From: CAYWKU01 sp964459325
GTDB taxonomy: Bacteria > RBG-13-61-14 > CAYWKU01
NCBI GenBank assembly: GCA_964459325.1
Contig: CAYWKU010000013.1
Span: 1-64,000, forward strand
Length of the DNA stretch: 64,000 nucleotides
Direction: 5' to 3'
This document shows, piece by piece, positions 25,683 to 34,172 of this stretch. How positions within the stretch are numbered: the first letter of the stretch is position 1; every line of letters begins with the position of its first letter. The translations under genes were made by a program, and so were the position numbers. Under the pieces are notes generated by a model. That model had not been told where the DNA came from and ran no database searches. It saw only the letters and a program-made list of their open reading frames with translations.

Positions 25683-25754
25683 TTGTAGAATCGATAATCG
25701 CCCGAATTCTACAGAATTGTACAATATTCTACAACGTTGTAGAATATTCTACAC
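25683..25754. promoter_or_regulatory. Array of TTGTAGAA half-sites with a 26-bp perfect palindrome
   Basis: The core palindrome (25723-25748) consists of the arm ATATTCTACAAC and its exact complement. Further half-sites are TTGTAGAA at 25683, AATTCTACA at 25705, AATTGTACA at 25715 and CTCTACA at 25758. The array starts directly after the glmS stop and reaches its terminator. It could be an operator array or a strong RNA hairpin at the 3' end of the mRNA. I recognise no known regulator for this site. Confidence 0.55.
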
Positions 25755-27584
25755 CTACTCTACAGTGACGCTCTTGGCCAGGTTGCGGGGCTGGTCTACA
25801 TCCGTGCCACGAAGCACAGCAATGTGATACGCCAAAAGTTGCAGCGGAACGGTAATCAGGTATGGCAACAAACCCGAGGGCGCCCGCGGCAACACCACCA
25901 AATCATCCGCGTGGCGCGCCACTTCCTCATCGTCCTCGGTGGCCACGGCGATGACCCTGCCGTTGCGGGCTTTCACCTCTTCGAGGTTGGAGAAGACTTT
26001 TTCGTAATGTTTTCCGGGAGTTACGAGAACAACCACCGGCATGTTCTCGTCAATCAGGGCTATAGGGCCGTGTTTCATCTCACCTGCCGCGTATCCTTCG
26101 GCGTGTATGTAGCTGATTTCCTTGAGTTTAAGCGCTCCCTCCAGGGCTATGGGGTAGTTCGGCCCTCGACCCAGAAACAGAAAATCCTCGGCCCGATGGT
26201 ACTTTTCCGCAAGCTCCTTGATGCGCTCCTCGCAGTTGAGCACGCTCTCCAGGTAATGGGGTAACCTGACAAGTTCATTGACTCGGTCAATCAGTTCCTG
26301 CGCAGACAAAGAATCGCGCTTCTCCGCAAGATATAGCGACAACATCCCCAGCGCCGCGAGCTGCGCCATGAAAGTTTTCGTCGCCGCAACGCCTATCTCC
26401 GGCCCGGCGTGAGTGTATAACACGTAATCGCTCTTCCGCGCCATGGTAGAGTCCATCACGTTGCAGACGGTCAGGATTTTCGCGCCCTTCGAGCGGCCTT
26501 CGTCCAGCGCGGCCAGCGTGTCAGCGGTTTCGCCGGACTGCGATATGAGCACCATCAGGTCACCGGCGTTTATCAGCGGGTCGCGGTAGCGAAACTCGCT
26601 GCCAAGGTCGACTTCAACCGGCAGCCGCGCAGCCGCCTCGAGTATGAACTTGCCCGTAAGACCGGCGTGGAAACTGGTGCCGCAAGCCACTATGATGATG
26701 CGCTTTACGTCCTCCAGAAACGCGAGGTCTTCGCCGATGTCGTCAAGGTTGACGCGCCCGGAGCCGGGATATACGCGGTCGCTCAGCGTATCGGCCACCG
26801 CGCGGGGTTGCTCGTGAATTTCCTTGAGCATGAAGTGTTTATAGAACCCCTTTTCGGCCATGGTGGGAGTCCAGTTAATGCGGCGCGGAGCGCGTTCCAC
26901 GGGGGCGCCGTCGAAGTCGAATATCTTTATGCCGTCGCGGGTTAACACGGCCATTTCGTAGTCTTCCAGGAAAATGACCTCCCGGGTCTGGTCCATGATG
27001 GCGGGAACGTCGCTGGCCAGGTACTGCTCGCCGTCGCCGACTCCGGCCACCAGCGGGCTTCCGACGCGAGCGCCTATCATCAGGCCGGGGTTGTCCCGGT
27101 CGATAACCACGATGGCGCTGGAGCCTTCTATCTTGTTCACCGCCGCCCTGACGGCTTCGGTAAAATCGTACCCCTCGTAAGTCAACTGCTGTATCAGATG
27201 GGCGGCGATTTCGGTGTCGGTCTCGCTCTTGATGGAATGGCCCTTACCTTCCAGCTCGGCTTTGAGCGAGCGATGGTTTTCGATGATGCCGTTGTGGACG
27301 AGCACGATTTTGCCCGCCTTGTGGGGGTGGGCGTTGGTAGTCGAGGGTCTGCCGTGAGTGGCCCAGCGGGTGTGGCCGATGCCGGTGAGGCCTTCGAGTT
27401 TTTCTTCGCCCAACAACTCTTCGAGGCGGACGATTTTGCCTTCGCTGCGCACAACCTTGATGTCGCCGTTCTCGACCACGGCCACCCCGGCGGAGTCGTA
27501 GCCGCGATACTCGAGGCGCTTGAGGCCCCCGAGCAGTATGGGCGCGGCCCTTCGGGGGCCGATGTATCCCACTATCCCGCACAT
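25755..27584 (-). CDS. glmS: Glutamine:fructose-6-phosphate aminotransferase (609 aa)
   Basis: This enzyme makes glucosamine-6-phosphate from fructose-6-phosphate and glutamine, the entry step to UDP-GlcNAc for peptidoglycan and lipid A. The N-terminal Ntn glutaminase begins MCGIVGYIG, so Cys2 is the nucleophile once Met1 is removed; RWATHGRP and HNGIIENH are the substrate loops. Two SIS domains follow (IIIVACGTSFHAG; LMVLISQSGETADTLAAL; FLFLGRGPNYPIALEGALKLKEISYIHAEGY), and the C-terminus ends in the conserved DVDQPRNLAKSVTVE. Length matches the E. coli protein exactly (609). The start is fixed by Cys2 although the ribosome binding site is weak. I found no glmS ribozyme upstream. Confidence 0.97.
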   Translation of the reverse strand: MCGIVGYIGPRRAAPILLGGLKRLEYRGYDSAGVAVVENGDIKVVRSEGKIVRLEELLGEEKLEGLTGIGHTRWATHGRPSTTNAHPHKAGKIVLVHNGIIENHRSLKAELEGKGHSIKSETDTEIAAHLIQQLTYEGYDFTEAVRAAVNKIEGSSAIVVIDRDNPGLMIGARVGSPLVAGVGDGEQYLASDVPAIMDQTREVIFLEDYEMAVLTRDGIKIFDFDGAPVERAPRRINWTPTMAEKGFYKHFMLKEIHEQPRAVADTLSDRVYPGSGRVNLDDIGEDLAFLEDVKRIIIVACGTSFHAGLTGKFILEAAARLPVEVDLGSEFRYRDPLINAGDLMVLISQSGETADTLAALDEGRSKGAKILTVCNVMDSTMARKSDYVLYTHAGPEIGVAATKTFMAQLAALGMLSLYLAEKRDSLSAQELIDRVNELVRLPHYLESVLNCEERIKELAEKYHRAEDFLFLGRGPNYPIALEGALKLKEISYIHAEGYAAGEMKHGPIALIDENMPVVVLVTPGKHYEKVFSNLEEVKARNGRVIAVATEDDEEVARHADDLVVLPRAPSGLLPYLITVPLQLLAYHIAVLRGTDVDQPRNLAKSVTVE

Positions 27585-27645
27585 ATCAGGTACGATTTTG
27601 AATCATCATCGCAGTTTTGCAAACCCGGCGGGCAGAAATGTCGCA

Positions 27646-27690
27646 CGCAAAGTCGCGAAGAACGCCAGGTAAGATTGTATTCTTTGCGCC
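27646..27690. repeat. Repeat family E, copy 1
   Basis: CGCAAAG...CTTTGCG arms around CGCGAAGAACGCCAGG. A diverged copy lies at 58401-58477. Confidence 0.5.
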
Positions 27691-27832
27691 TTAGGCCGCC
27701 CGCACTATAAGTGTGCGCTACCCGCGGGTAGCACGGGTGGACACCTGAGTTGCGCAAGCAACAAGAAAATCGCACCTGATATTTTCGGGACAATTCCGGG
27801 TAACTTCATTAACCATCGAGGTAAGAACCATG

Positions 27833-27880
27833 TTTCTTGTTGTCCTGACGGACAACCCGGACGTATAACGTCCGGGCCAC
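27833..27880 (+). repeat. Repeat family C, copy 1
   Basis: TTTCTTGTTG followed by a short hairpin (GTCC/GGAC) and the near-palindrome CCCGGACGTATAACGTCCGG, then GCCACC. Related copies are at 58242-58262, 58342-58387 and, inverted and partial, 61745-61777. Confidence 0.7.
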
Positions 27881-27988
27881 CCTGCGAGGGAAGGCTTTTA
27901 AGGGATAAATTGAAATTTTTTGAAAAGCACGGAAATGTCAAAATTGTAGAATGTTTCTCTTTTTGTATGCGCAATCCACAACGTGTTT

Positions 27989-28207
27989 TCATGCGCGAAC
28001 GCTCGGCCCGAGACCTTCAAGGATTACCTGCCGCAGGGATTCCTGTCCGCCCAACCGTTTGACGGCATCCAGTATTTCGATACCCACGAGCTGTCCTTCC
28101 GAGTCGTAATCGCCCGCTATACCCTCGGCCAACTCTTTTGTCGTCACCGTGGTCTCACGGAAAATGATACTGAGCGCATCCACTTCCGGGTCGTAACTTA
28201 TCTTCAT
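27989..28207 (-). CDS. DUF2283 family protein (72 aa)
   Basis: The protein matches the small DUF2283 family: MKISYDPEVDALSIIF, then an acidic strand (GIAGDYDSEGQLVGIEILDAVKRLG). These single-domain beta proteins of unknown function are often found near toxin-antitoxin genes. AAGGAG sits 9 bases before the ATG, so the start is firm. It stands alone between glmS and the second B12 radical SAM gene, with a 158-base leader region upstream. The short C-terminal extension (ESLRQVILEGLGPSVRA) is helical. Confidence 0.85.
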   Translation of the reverse strand: MKISYDPEVDALSIIFRETTVTTKELAEGIAGDYDSEGQLVGIEILDAVKRLGGQESLRQVILEGLGPSVRA

Positions 28208-28365
28208 GAGTTCTTCTCCTTAGTAATAATAAGTATAAACGGTTAATGGCATTTATGTGCCGTGTCAAGCCACGGCCCGAAATAGCGCCGTCAAGTCATG
28301 CGACCTGTCAGGCCCGGCGCACTCCAAAACGTGGCATCCCCGGTGTAGCTCGCGGTTTCTTAATT

Positions 28366-30453
28366 TTATTCCAGTTCTATGAAGCCCGACCGGTAGAGGA
28401 AATCGGCGGTGAAGAAGGCGGAGGCGAGGGCGTCCCGGACGGTCAGCTCGGGGTGATTTTCCGACAGTATGCGGTGCAACTGCAGGCCCGTTTCTTTCAA
28501 TGACAGTTGTCCGTCCGCCAGTTTCAGCCACTCGTACCCCGCGCCGCTCAGGCGGGTGATTTTAGCTGTTTCGGAGTTGTAGATGTAGCTCGCCTCATTT
28601 GATAACGGTATGGACTTAACCGACGGTCTGAGGAGCGGCTTCTTTTCCGACATGCCGGAAACCGCGGGCGGCGGCGGAAGAATCTTCTCCTTTTTTGTCT
28701 CGCCGTAGCGGGAGTAAAAAAGCAGAGCATGCGCGCCCACCGGGCCGTCGAGAAAGTCGTTGTCGGCCGGATAGGCCTGTCGGAGCCTTTCCGATGCATC
28801 TTCGTAAAAGCGGTTCAACTCATCAGCGGAAGGGCCGCTCTCGGTGGTGAAGTGAAACTGCGGGATAAGCTCGTCGGGGTCGCGAGGCTTGATGTTTCCA
28901 ACGCCGAAGGATTCCGGCTCCAGGTGTACAGGCGAGTACTCGGCTAGCTGGAAAGTGGCCAACGCGAAGGAGCAGGCGTAATCCTTCACCGAGATAAGAA
29001 ACTCGACAGTGTCGTTCGCTTCTTCGAGAGTCTCGCCGGGGAAACCGATGAAGTTCTGCAGGTGAACGCCTATCCCCGCGCGGGCGGCGTCGGTTGTTAT
29101 TTGCCTGTTTCTTTCGATTTCGGTCTTTTTCCGCATTAGCTCCAGCACCCGCTGGTTTCCGGATTCGTTGCCGAAGCTGAGCAGCCTGCACCCGGAGCGG
29201 TACATTTTTTCGAGGAGCTCGCGGTCGAATTGTTTTTCAAAGCGTATTTCGGCCATCCAGTAAAACGGGCCGGGCAAATCGGCGGCGAAGTCGGTTATTT
29301 TCCGGCATATCGGGGGCGGGATGCAATCGTCGGTGAAAAAGAAGTGCCGTCCGCCGCGGTTGTGCTGTATGCGCATTATATCTTCTTTAAGTAGGTCGGG
29401 AGGTCGCTGGTAAAAGCGGTTTTTGAAAACCAGAGACAGGCCGCAGAAGGCGCATTTGCCGTGGTAACAGCCGCGCGTCGTGGCTAACGAATATAAAGGC
29501 TCGGGCGAAAGGTAATCGTCCAGGTTCAACCCGGAATAGTCGGGAGTAGGCAGAGCGCTGAAATCCTCCCTCTCGGCGAGGTTTTCCATGGTCGTTTTCG
29601 ATTCGCGACCGGCGGCGGATTCAAATTTGAGATAGAGTTTGTTCATGTCGTTCGCGACGGTGAAATCGCTTTCGATAATTTCGATAAGTTTTTTTAAAGC
29701 GCTTTCGCCTTCGCCGAAGACGTAACTGTCAACCCATTGGAAGGCTTCCGGCCGGCTGCGAATTCGCTCTTCAGCCGAAATAACCGCCCCGCCACCCATT
29801 ACCACGTGTGTTTCCGGGGAGACGGATTTTATCAGACGCGCCAGAGTGTAGCCCGACACCAGTTGAGGTATGAACGATACGGATATTCCAACAACCGGCA
29901 AAATATCGGGCAAAGCGCGGGGCAGGGCTTCGTCCCGCATGACGGAAAGAAACGGGTTGCGCTCTTCGTCACGGGACAAGGCATATAAGTTTTCAAAAGT
30001 CATTTTGATTTTATAATCGACGTCGTCGAAATACATTTCAGTCGGGTAGTGCGCCAGGGAGATGATGTCCAACCCCCGCCGGACGATATTCGAGGCGTAG
30101 ATGTAATTGTCGGGTTTGTAGAAAAGTTCATCGGAGCGGAGTATATGCTTTGCGCGCTCGATGTTTTCGATAACATCCTCCGCTATGAACTCTGCCGCCG
30201 CGAGCTGTTCGAGGCGCATATTTTGCGATTCGTGGACGGAATCGATATTTCGCATCTCACTGAGCTTTTCCGATATTTTTCGACGGCGGGTTTCGAGCCG
30301 GCCCGGCGTAAGCATCGCATCCAGCGCCAGCATTCCCAGGTCGCACTGGTGCACCTCGTGCCCGATGTCTCTCAGGTACGCCGCAAGGCTCGGAAGGCTC
30401 AAGGGAGGATGAGTGATACTTCCCAGCGGAGGTATGAGCAAAGCGATTTTCAA
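28366..30453 (-). CDS. B12-binding-domain radical SAM protein (695 aa)
   Basis: The N-terminus is a cobalamin-binding domain of the type seen in anaerobic radical SAM enzymes (KIALLIPPLGSITHPPLSLPSLAAYLRDIGHEVHQCDL). After a helical insert (about 60-180), strands VVGISVSFIPQLVSGYTLARLIK and THVVMGGGAVI finish that fold. The radical SAM core carries GCYHGKCAFC, a CX4CX2C spacing instead of CX3CX2C, which a recognised subgroup of these enzymes shows. FFTDDCIPP and LLSFGNESGNQRVLELMRKKT are later core strands. The C-terminal part ends in a small winged-helix-like segment (LADGQLSLKETGLQLHRIL...VRDALASAFFTADFLYRSGFIEL) resembling a PqqD/RRE-type fold. Substrate unknown; no precursor peptide was found next to it. 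Confidence 0.83.
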   Translation of the reverse strand: MKIALLIPPLGSITHPPLSLPSLAAYLRDIGHEVHQCDLGMLALDAMLTPGRLETRRRKISEKLSEMRNIDSVHESQNMRLEQLAAAEFIAEDVIENIERAKHILRSDELFYKPDNYIYASNIVRRGLDIISLAHYPTEMYFDDVDYKIKMTFENLYALSRDEERNPFLSVMRDEALPRALPDILPVVGISVSFIPQLVSGYTLARLIKSVSPETHVVMGGGAVISAEERIRSRPEAFQWVDSYVFGEGESALKKLIEIIESDFTVANDMNKLYLKFESAAGRESKTTMENLAEREDFSALPTPDYSGLNLDDYLSPEPLYSLATTRGCYHGKCAFCGLSLVFKNRFYQRPPDLLKEDIMRIQHNRGGRHFFFTDDCIPPPICRKITDFAADLPGPFYWMAEIRFEKQFDRELLEKMYRSGCRLLSFGNESGNQRVLELMRKKTEIERNRQITTDAARAGIGVHLQNFIGFPGETLEEANDTVEFLISVKDYACSFALATFQLAEYSPVHLEPESFGVGNIKPRDPDELIPQFHFTTESGPSADELNRFYEDASERLRQAYPADNDFLDGPVGAHALLFYSRYGETKKEKILPPPPAVSGMSEKKPLLRPSVKSIPLSNEASYIYNSETAKITRLSGAGYEWLKLADGQLSLKETGLQLHRILSENHPELTVRDALASAFFTADFLYRSGFIELE

Positions 30454-30522
30454 GAGCGATACACCGGACGATTTTAATCGGAGTAATACATAATAAAATC
30501 AATGTTCATTATATTGTTGTTG

Positions 30523-30570
30523 CTTTTTTCTTTTCCTGTCTTTCATACGCTTCTCGCCGCCGGGTATGTC
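30523..30570 (-). pseudogene. Fragment resembling the 3' end of glmU
   Basis: Read on the minus strand, 16 codons (DIPGG, then two changed residues, then RMK-D-RKRKK) match the last 16 codons of glmU at 31303-31350. By hand count 40 of 48 bases agree without gaps, the first 16 exactly, and five of the eight differences are silent. In-frame stops lie about 10 codons upstream, so it is not a gene by itself. It sits just beyond the MntA/HepT pair, on the other side from glmU. Confidence 0.6.
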
Positions 30571-30601
30571 GGGTTTTTCAAAGCGCCGGATTTACTAAAC
30601 C

Positions 30602-30967
30602 TCATTTCTTCTCAATGTCTGGCGGTGGGTTCGGTATTAAAGGCTCAATCAAAGAAATCAACTCGGGGATGCTCACCGTAGCGACCTTCCACATGATTTC
30701 GTCATCTATTTCACCATACTCGTGAGCGATTATGTTTCGTTGAGATATTATCTTTCGCCATGGAATTTCCGGATGAGCTTCTTTGAAAGTTTGAGAGACA
30801 TGCCCCGCAGCCTCACCGATAATTTCAATGCGCCTTTCCACAGATAGCCTTATAACTTCATCGGCCAGATACTCTTCGAATGATTTATCAGTAACCGAGC
30901 CGCTTACACCCCTTGCGTGCTGTAACATATCAAGAAGGTAACCGGCATCCCGGCTGTCAGGCTGCAT
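30602..30967 (-). CDS. hepT: HepT-like RNase toxin (HEPN, DUF86) (121 aa)
   Basis: This is an all-helical HEPN RNase. The catalytic RX4HXY motif is seen as RNIIAHEY (about residues 79-86). SVERRIEIIGEAAGHVSQTF is the conserved helix before it, and IPWRKIISQ the link. In characterised systems the toxin cleaves RNA and is silenced by its MntA partner, which adds AMP to the Tyr of this motif; that Tyr is present here. The gene overlaps mntA by 11 bases, so the two are co-translated. Length is typical. Confidence 0.92.
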   Translation of the reverse strand: MQPDSRDAGYLLDMLQHARGVSGSVTDKSFEEYLADEVIRLSVERRIEIIGEAAGHVSQTFKEAHPEIPWRKIISQRNIIAHEYGEIDDEIMWKVATVSIPELISLIEPLIPNPPPDIEKK

Positions 30968-31259
30968 AAATTACCTCCGCCGTGTCAATAATGTTCTTTC
31001 GGCGGAAAGGATTTTTCAGTCCGCTCTTGGCTACCAGGTCGACGTCACGGCCAAAGATACTTTTCAATTCTTCTATCATGTCCAGCCAGTCGTACAGGTT
31101 TAATCCGTGGTTCGGCTGAAGTTCGACCAGCACGTCCACATCGCTGTCCGCTGAAAAATCGTCACGTAACGCCGAGCCGAACACGGACAACTCCCTAACC
31201 TTCCACTTTTTGCAGAAAGCCTCGATCTTTTGTTCATCGATATTCAGGTTTGCTGCCAT
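30957..31259 (-). CDS. mntA: MntA-type nucleotidyltransferase antitoxin (100 aa)
   Basis: A minimal nucleotidyltransferase domain. GSALRDDFSADSDVDV gives the GSX10DXD active site, followed by the third acidic position in FGRDVDLVAK. In the MntA/HepT system it AMPylates the toxin to neutralise it. It precedes the toxin and starts 41 bases after glmU, with no promoter that I could recognise between them, so the pair may be partly expressed with glmU. No other genes of a mobile element are present. Confidence 0.92.
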   Translation of the reverse strand: MAANLNIDEQKIEAFCKKWKVRELSVFGSALRDDFSADSDVDVLVELQPNHGLNLYDWLDMIEELKSIFGRDVDLVAKSGLKNPFRRKNIIDTAEVIYAA

Positions 31260-31299
31260 TTTTATATTTTCATATAGATTGATTTAACGTACAAATCGC

Positions 31300-32691
31300 C
31301 TATTTTTTCCTCTTCCTGTTCTTCATTCGCTCCCCGCCGCCGGGTATGTCGCGCTGTTTGCCCCGGGCCACGCTCAAAGCTCCGGCGGGAACGTCGCGGG
31401 TGATGGTGGAGCCGCTGCCGATGTACGCTCCCTTGCCCACCCTCACCGGGGCCACGAACTGAGTATCGCTGCCCACGAAAACCTCGTCCTCGATTATCGT
31501 AAGGTGTTTGTCGGCGCCGTCGTAGTTGCAGGTAATGGCGCCGCAGCCGATGTTGACTTCGTTGCCGATTTCGGCGTCACCGAGGTAGGTCAGGTGATTG
31601 GCTTTTGTCCCGTTTCCGATTTTTACCTTCTTGGTTTCCACGAAGTTGCCGATGCGGCAGTCTTCGCCGATAACGCTTTCCGGTCTCAAGTGAGCCGACG
31701 GGCCGACGGTGGTGCGTTTGCCCACCTTCGCCGAGTCCACCACGCTGTGAGCGCGTATCTCGGCGCCGTCGGCTATCTCAGAGCCTTTTATATTCACACC
31801 AGACTCGATGACGCACGCGGCCCCGATGACCGTATCACCTTCGATAATCGCTCCGGGATAAATGACGGTATCGGGGCCGATGACGGCGGGTTGATGCACG
31901 TAGGTATTGTCCGGGTCGAGTACCGTCACTCCCGCTTTCATAAGCTCATCGAGTTTGCGGCGGTTCATTTGCTTCTCGGCCGCGGCAAGCTCCGCCCGGT
32001 CGTTCACCCCCAGCACCTCGCTGTAATCATCGACCTTGTGGGCGATAACCCCTCCTTCGGATGACGCCGCCTGCACCACGTCCGTCAGGTAATACTCCCC
32101 CTGTACGTTCTTCGGCTCCAGCTTATCGAGCGCGTCGCGGAGAAAGTTGTAATCGGCGGCGTAAATGCCGGCGTTTATCTCGGATATTTCCAGCTCTTCC
32201 GGCGATGCGTCGGACGCTTCCACCACGCGCTCAACATCGCCTGCGGGATTCCTTATGACCCTGCCAAGCCTGTTGGGGCGGGGCATATCGGCGGTGAGCA
32301 TGGCAAGCTTCCTGCCGGAAGATGAAAACGCTTCGACAAACTCGTTAAGCGTTTCCGCCCGCAGCAGGGGAGTGTCGCCGTAGAGCACCAGCACCCTCTC
32401 GGCCTTATCGAGCGGTTTCATTCCGCATTGAGTGGCGTGGCCGGTGCCGAGTTGTTTTTCCTGAATGGCCACCTCGACGCCTTCCGGCAGGATGGGGCGG
32501 ACCTCGTCCGCGCCGTTGCCCAGGACAACGATAATCGGGTTGCAACCCAGCTCGATAGCCCGGTCAACCGAGTACAGCGCCATCGCCCGTCCGCCCACTT
32601 CGTGCAGCACTTTGGGGCGGGCGGATTTCATCCGCACACCTTTTCCCGCCGCGAGTATGATGCAGGTGGTATTGACCCCGGATGAAGCCAT
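31300..32691 (-). CDS. glmU: Bifunctional N-acetylglucosamine-1-phosphate uridyltransferase / glucosamine-1-phosphate acetyltransferase (463 aa)
   Basis: GlmU makes UDP-GlcNAc in two steps. The N-terminal pyrophosphorylase begins IILAAGKGVRMKSARPKVLHEVGG, the nucleotide-binding G-X-G-T/V-R-M motif plus K. GYGDTPLL-like VLYGDTPLL is the Mg/UTP strand. From about residue 245 the left-handed beta-helix follows with hexapeptide repeats (VIYPGAIIEGDTVIGAACVIE...), and the acetyltransferase residues are recognisable in LRPESVIGEDCRIGNFVETKK and ITCNYDGADKH. The C-terminal tail (RDIPGGGERMKNRKRKK) is basic and unusual; a diverged copy of it lies beyond the toxin-antitoxin pair. The start overlaps the mutase stop by one base (TAATG). 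Confidence 0.96.
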   Translation of the reverse strand: MASSGVNTTCIILAAGKGVRMKSARPKVLHEVGGRAMALYSVDRAIELGCNPIIVVLGNGADEVRPILPEGVEVAIQEKQLGTGHATQCGMKPLDKAERVLVLYGDTPLLRAETLNEFVEAFSSSGRKLAMLTADMPRPNRLGRVIRNPAGDVERVVEASDASPEELEISEINAGIYAADYNFLRDALDKLEPKNVQGEYYLTDVVQAASSEGGVIAHKVDDYSEVLGVNDRAELAAAEKQMNRRKLDELMKAGVTVLDPDNTYVHQPAVIGPDTVIYPGAIIEGDTVIGAACVIESGVNIKGSEIADGAEIRAHSVVDSAKVGKRTTVGPSAHLRPESVIGEDCRIGNFVETKKVKIGNGTKANHLTYLGDAEIGNEVNIGCGAITCNYDGADKHLTIIEDEVFVGSDTQFVAPVRVGKGAYIGSGSTITRDVPAGALSVARGKQRDIPGGGERMKNRKRKK

Positions 32692-34070
32692 TAAGAGCCT
32701 TTCTCCGATTTCAGGCGCTCTTTGAGGCCATCGAGCTCTTCATGAACGTAGCTTTTTATCTCATCGAGCCTATCGGCGGTGTCCGCTTCAAACCGCAGCA
32801 CCAGCGCGGGCTGGGTGTTGCTGGCGCGGATGAGACCCCACGAGCCGTCCTCGAAAAGTATCCTCACGCCGTCCACGTCCACGGTTTTGTGCTTCGACCC
32901 GAAGTATTTCTGCGCGGACGCCACCAGGTCGAACTTTATGTCGTCGGGAACTTCTACCCTGATTTCGGGGGTGGTATATGTTTCGGGAAGGTCGCTCAGG
33001 ATGTCGGTTATGGAGTCGCCGGTTTTCGATAAAATTTCCGCCAGACGGCACGCGGCGTAGATGGCGTCGTCGTATCCGAAGAAGCGGTCTTTGAAGAACA
33101 TGTGTCCGCTCATCTCCCCGGCGATTTCCGCGCCCATCTCCCTCATCTTGGCCTTTATCAGCGAGTGGCCGGCTTTCCACATAATACCGTTGCCGCCGTG
33201 TTTTTCGATGTCCTCGAACAGGAGGCGGGAGCATTTCACTTCACCGATAACGGTAGCGCCCGGTTTGCGCTCGAGAACTTCACGGGCGAATATCACCAGC
33301 AGCCGGTCGCCGAACAGCAGCTTGCCCTTGTCGGTGACGATTCCGATGCGGTCGGCGTCGCCGTCGAAGCCTATCCCGATGTCCAGCGATTCTTCCTTCA
33401 CGGTTTTTATAAGCTCGGTCACGTTTTCCTCGACGGTGGGGTCGGGATGGTGGTTGGGGAAGGCGCCGTCCATGTCGCAGTACAGTTCCTTGACGTCGCA
33501 GCCCAGGTTGCGCAAGACGTCCGGAGCGATGGGTCCGGCGGTGCCGTTGCCGGCGTCTACGGCTACGTTAAGGCCGCGGTCGAGCTTGATGTTTTCGGAG
33601 ATGAACTTCTTATACGGCGTTATGATGTCCCCCTCGGAGGACGAGCCTTTACCGGACACAAAATCTCCGCCATCGATGACTTTTTTAACGTCAAGTATTT
33701 CCGCGCCGTAGATGGTGCCTCCGCCCATGTGCATTTTGAAGCCGTTCTGGTCGGGCGGGTTGTGGCTTGCGGTAATCATGATGCCCCCGTCGGCCTCGAA
33801 GTGAATAACGCTGTAGTAGAATACCGGCGACGGGCATACTCCGATGTCTATGACCTCGATGCCGCTGTCTTTGAAGCCGTTAATCACCGCTTCCGCGTAG
33901 CCGGGGCCGGTCAGGCGGCAGTCGCGGCCTACCGTGGCCTTTTTGAAGCCGTACTTCTGCCCGTGAGTGGCGGTGGCGCGGGCCAGCGTGTAGGCAAATT
34001 CGGTGTCGAAATCCTTTTCCGCCACCCCGCGAATATCGTACTCCCTGAATATATGCGGGTTCATCTTCAT
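32691..34070 (-). CDS. Phosphomannomutase/phosphoglucomutase, AlgC/ManB type (459 aa)
   Basis: This is an alpha-D-phosphohexomutase. HIFREYDIRGVAEKD is the start typical of the PMM/PGM subgroup, ITASHNPPDQNGFKM is the phosphoserine loop (Ser of TASHNP is the phosphate carrier), GFDGDADRIGIV is the Mg-binding DGDGD-like loop, and GEMSGHMFFKD is the sugar-binding loop. The C-terminal phosphate loop is LIRASNTQPALVLRFEA. It interconverts hexose 1- and 6-phosphates and would feed sugar nucleotides for glycans, and in some bacteria also the GlcNAc pathway that GlmS and GlmU serve here. It is coupled to glmU by TAATG. Confidence 0.93.
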   Translation of the reverse strand: MKMNPHIFREYDIRGVAEKDFDTEFAYTLARATATHGQKYGFKKATVGRDCRLTGPGYAEAVINGFKDSGIEVIDIGVCPSPVFYYSVIHFEADGGIMITASHNPPDQNGFKMHMGGGTIYGAEILDVKKVIDGGDFVSGKGSSSEGDIITPYKKFISENIKLDRGLNVAVDAGNGTAGPIAPDVLRNLGCDVKELYCDMDGAFPNHHPDPTVEENVTELIKTVKEESLDIGIGFDGDADRIGIVTDKGKLLFGDRLLVIFAREVLERKPGATVIGEVKCSRLLFEDIEKHGGNGIMWKAGHSLIKAKMREMGAEIAGEMSGHMFFKDRFFGYDDAIYAACRLAEILSKTGDSITDILSDLPETYTTPEIRVEVPDDIKFDLVASAQKYFGSKHKTVDVDGVRILFEDGSWGLIRASNTQPALVLRFEADTADRLDEIKSYVHEELDGLKERLKSEKGS

Positions 34071-34172
34071 CTTGGGCTTCTCCTCCCTTTGACAATTCTT
34101 TTCAGCCTGTCTAAACTGAAATCATTCTCATAGGATAAACGTACAGCGCCAATTGCGAAAGGAGCATACGGG

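Larger units (their letters stand above)
25286..25754. other. Gene-free stretch with palindromes and the glmS terminator
   Basis: No plausible gene is seen in these 469 bases. They hold a double copy of repeat family B (25451-25501), the glmS terminator (25657-25678), and a cluster of TTGTAGAA half-sites including a 26-bp palindrome (25683-25754). Confidence 0.6.
27585..27988. other. Gene-free stretch carrying several small repeats
   Basis: These 404 bases between glmS and the DUF2283 gene hold repeat families E (27646-27690) and C (27833-27880), plus a CTACCCGCGGGTAG palindrome near 27718. Open frames here look random. Confidence 0.55.

Noticed and set aside
25683..25754. CRISPR-like array
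   Set aside because: The half-sites are irregularly spaced and palindromic, with no spacers of constant length and no cas genes.
27585..27800. glmS ribozyme or another riboswitch upstream of glmS
   Set aside because: None of the conserved core of the glmS ribozyme is present; the gap is made of small repeats.
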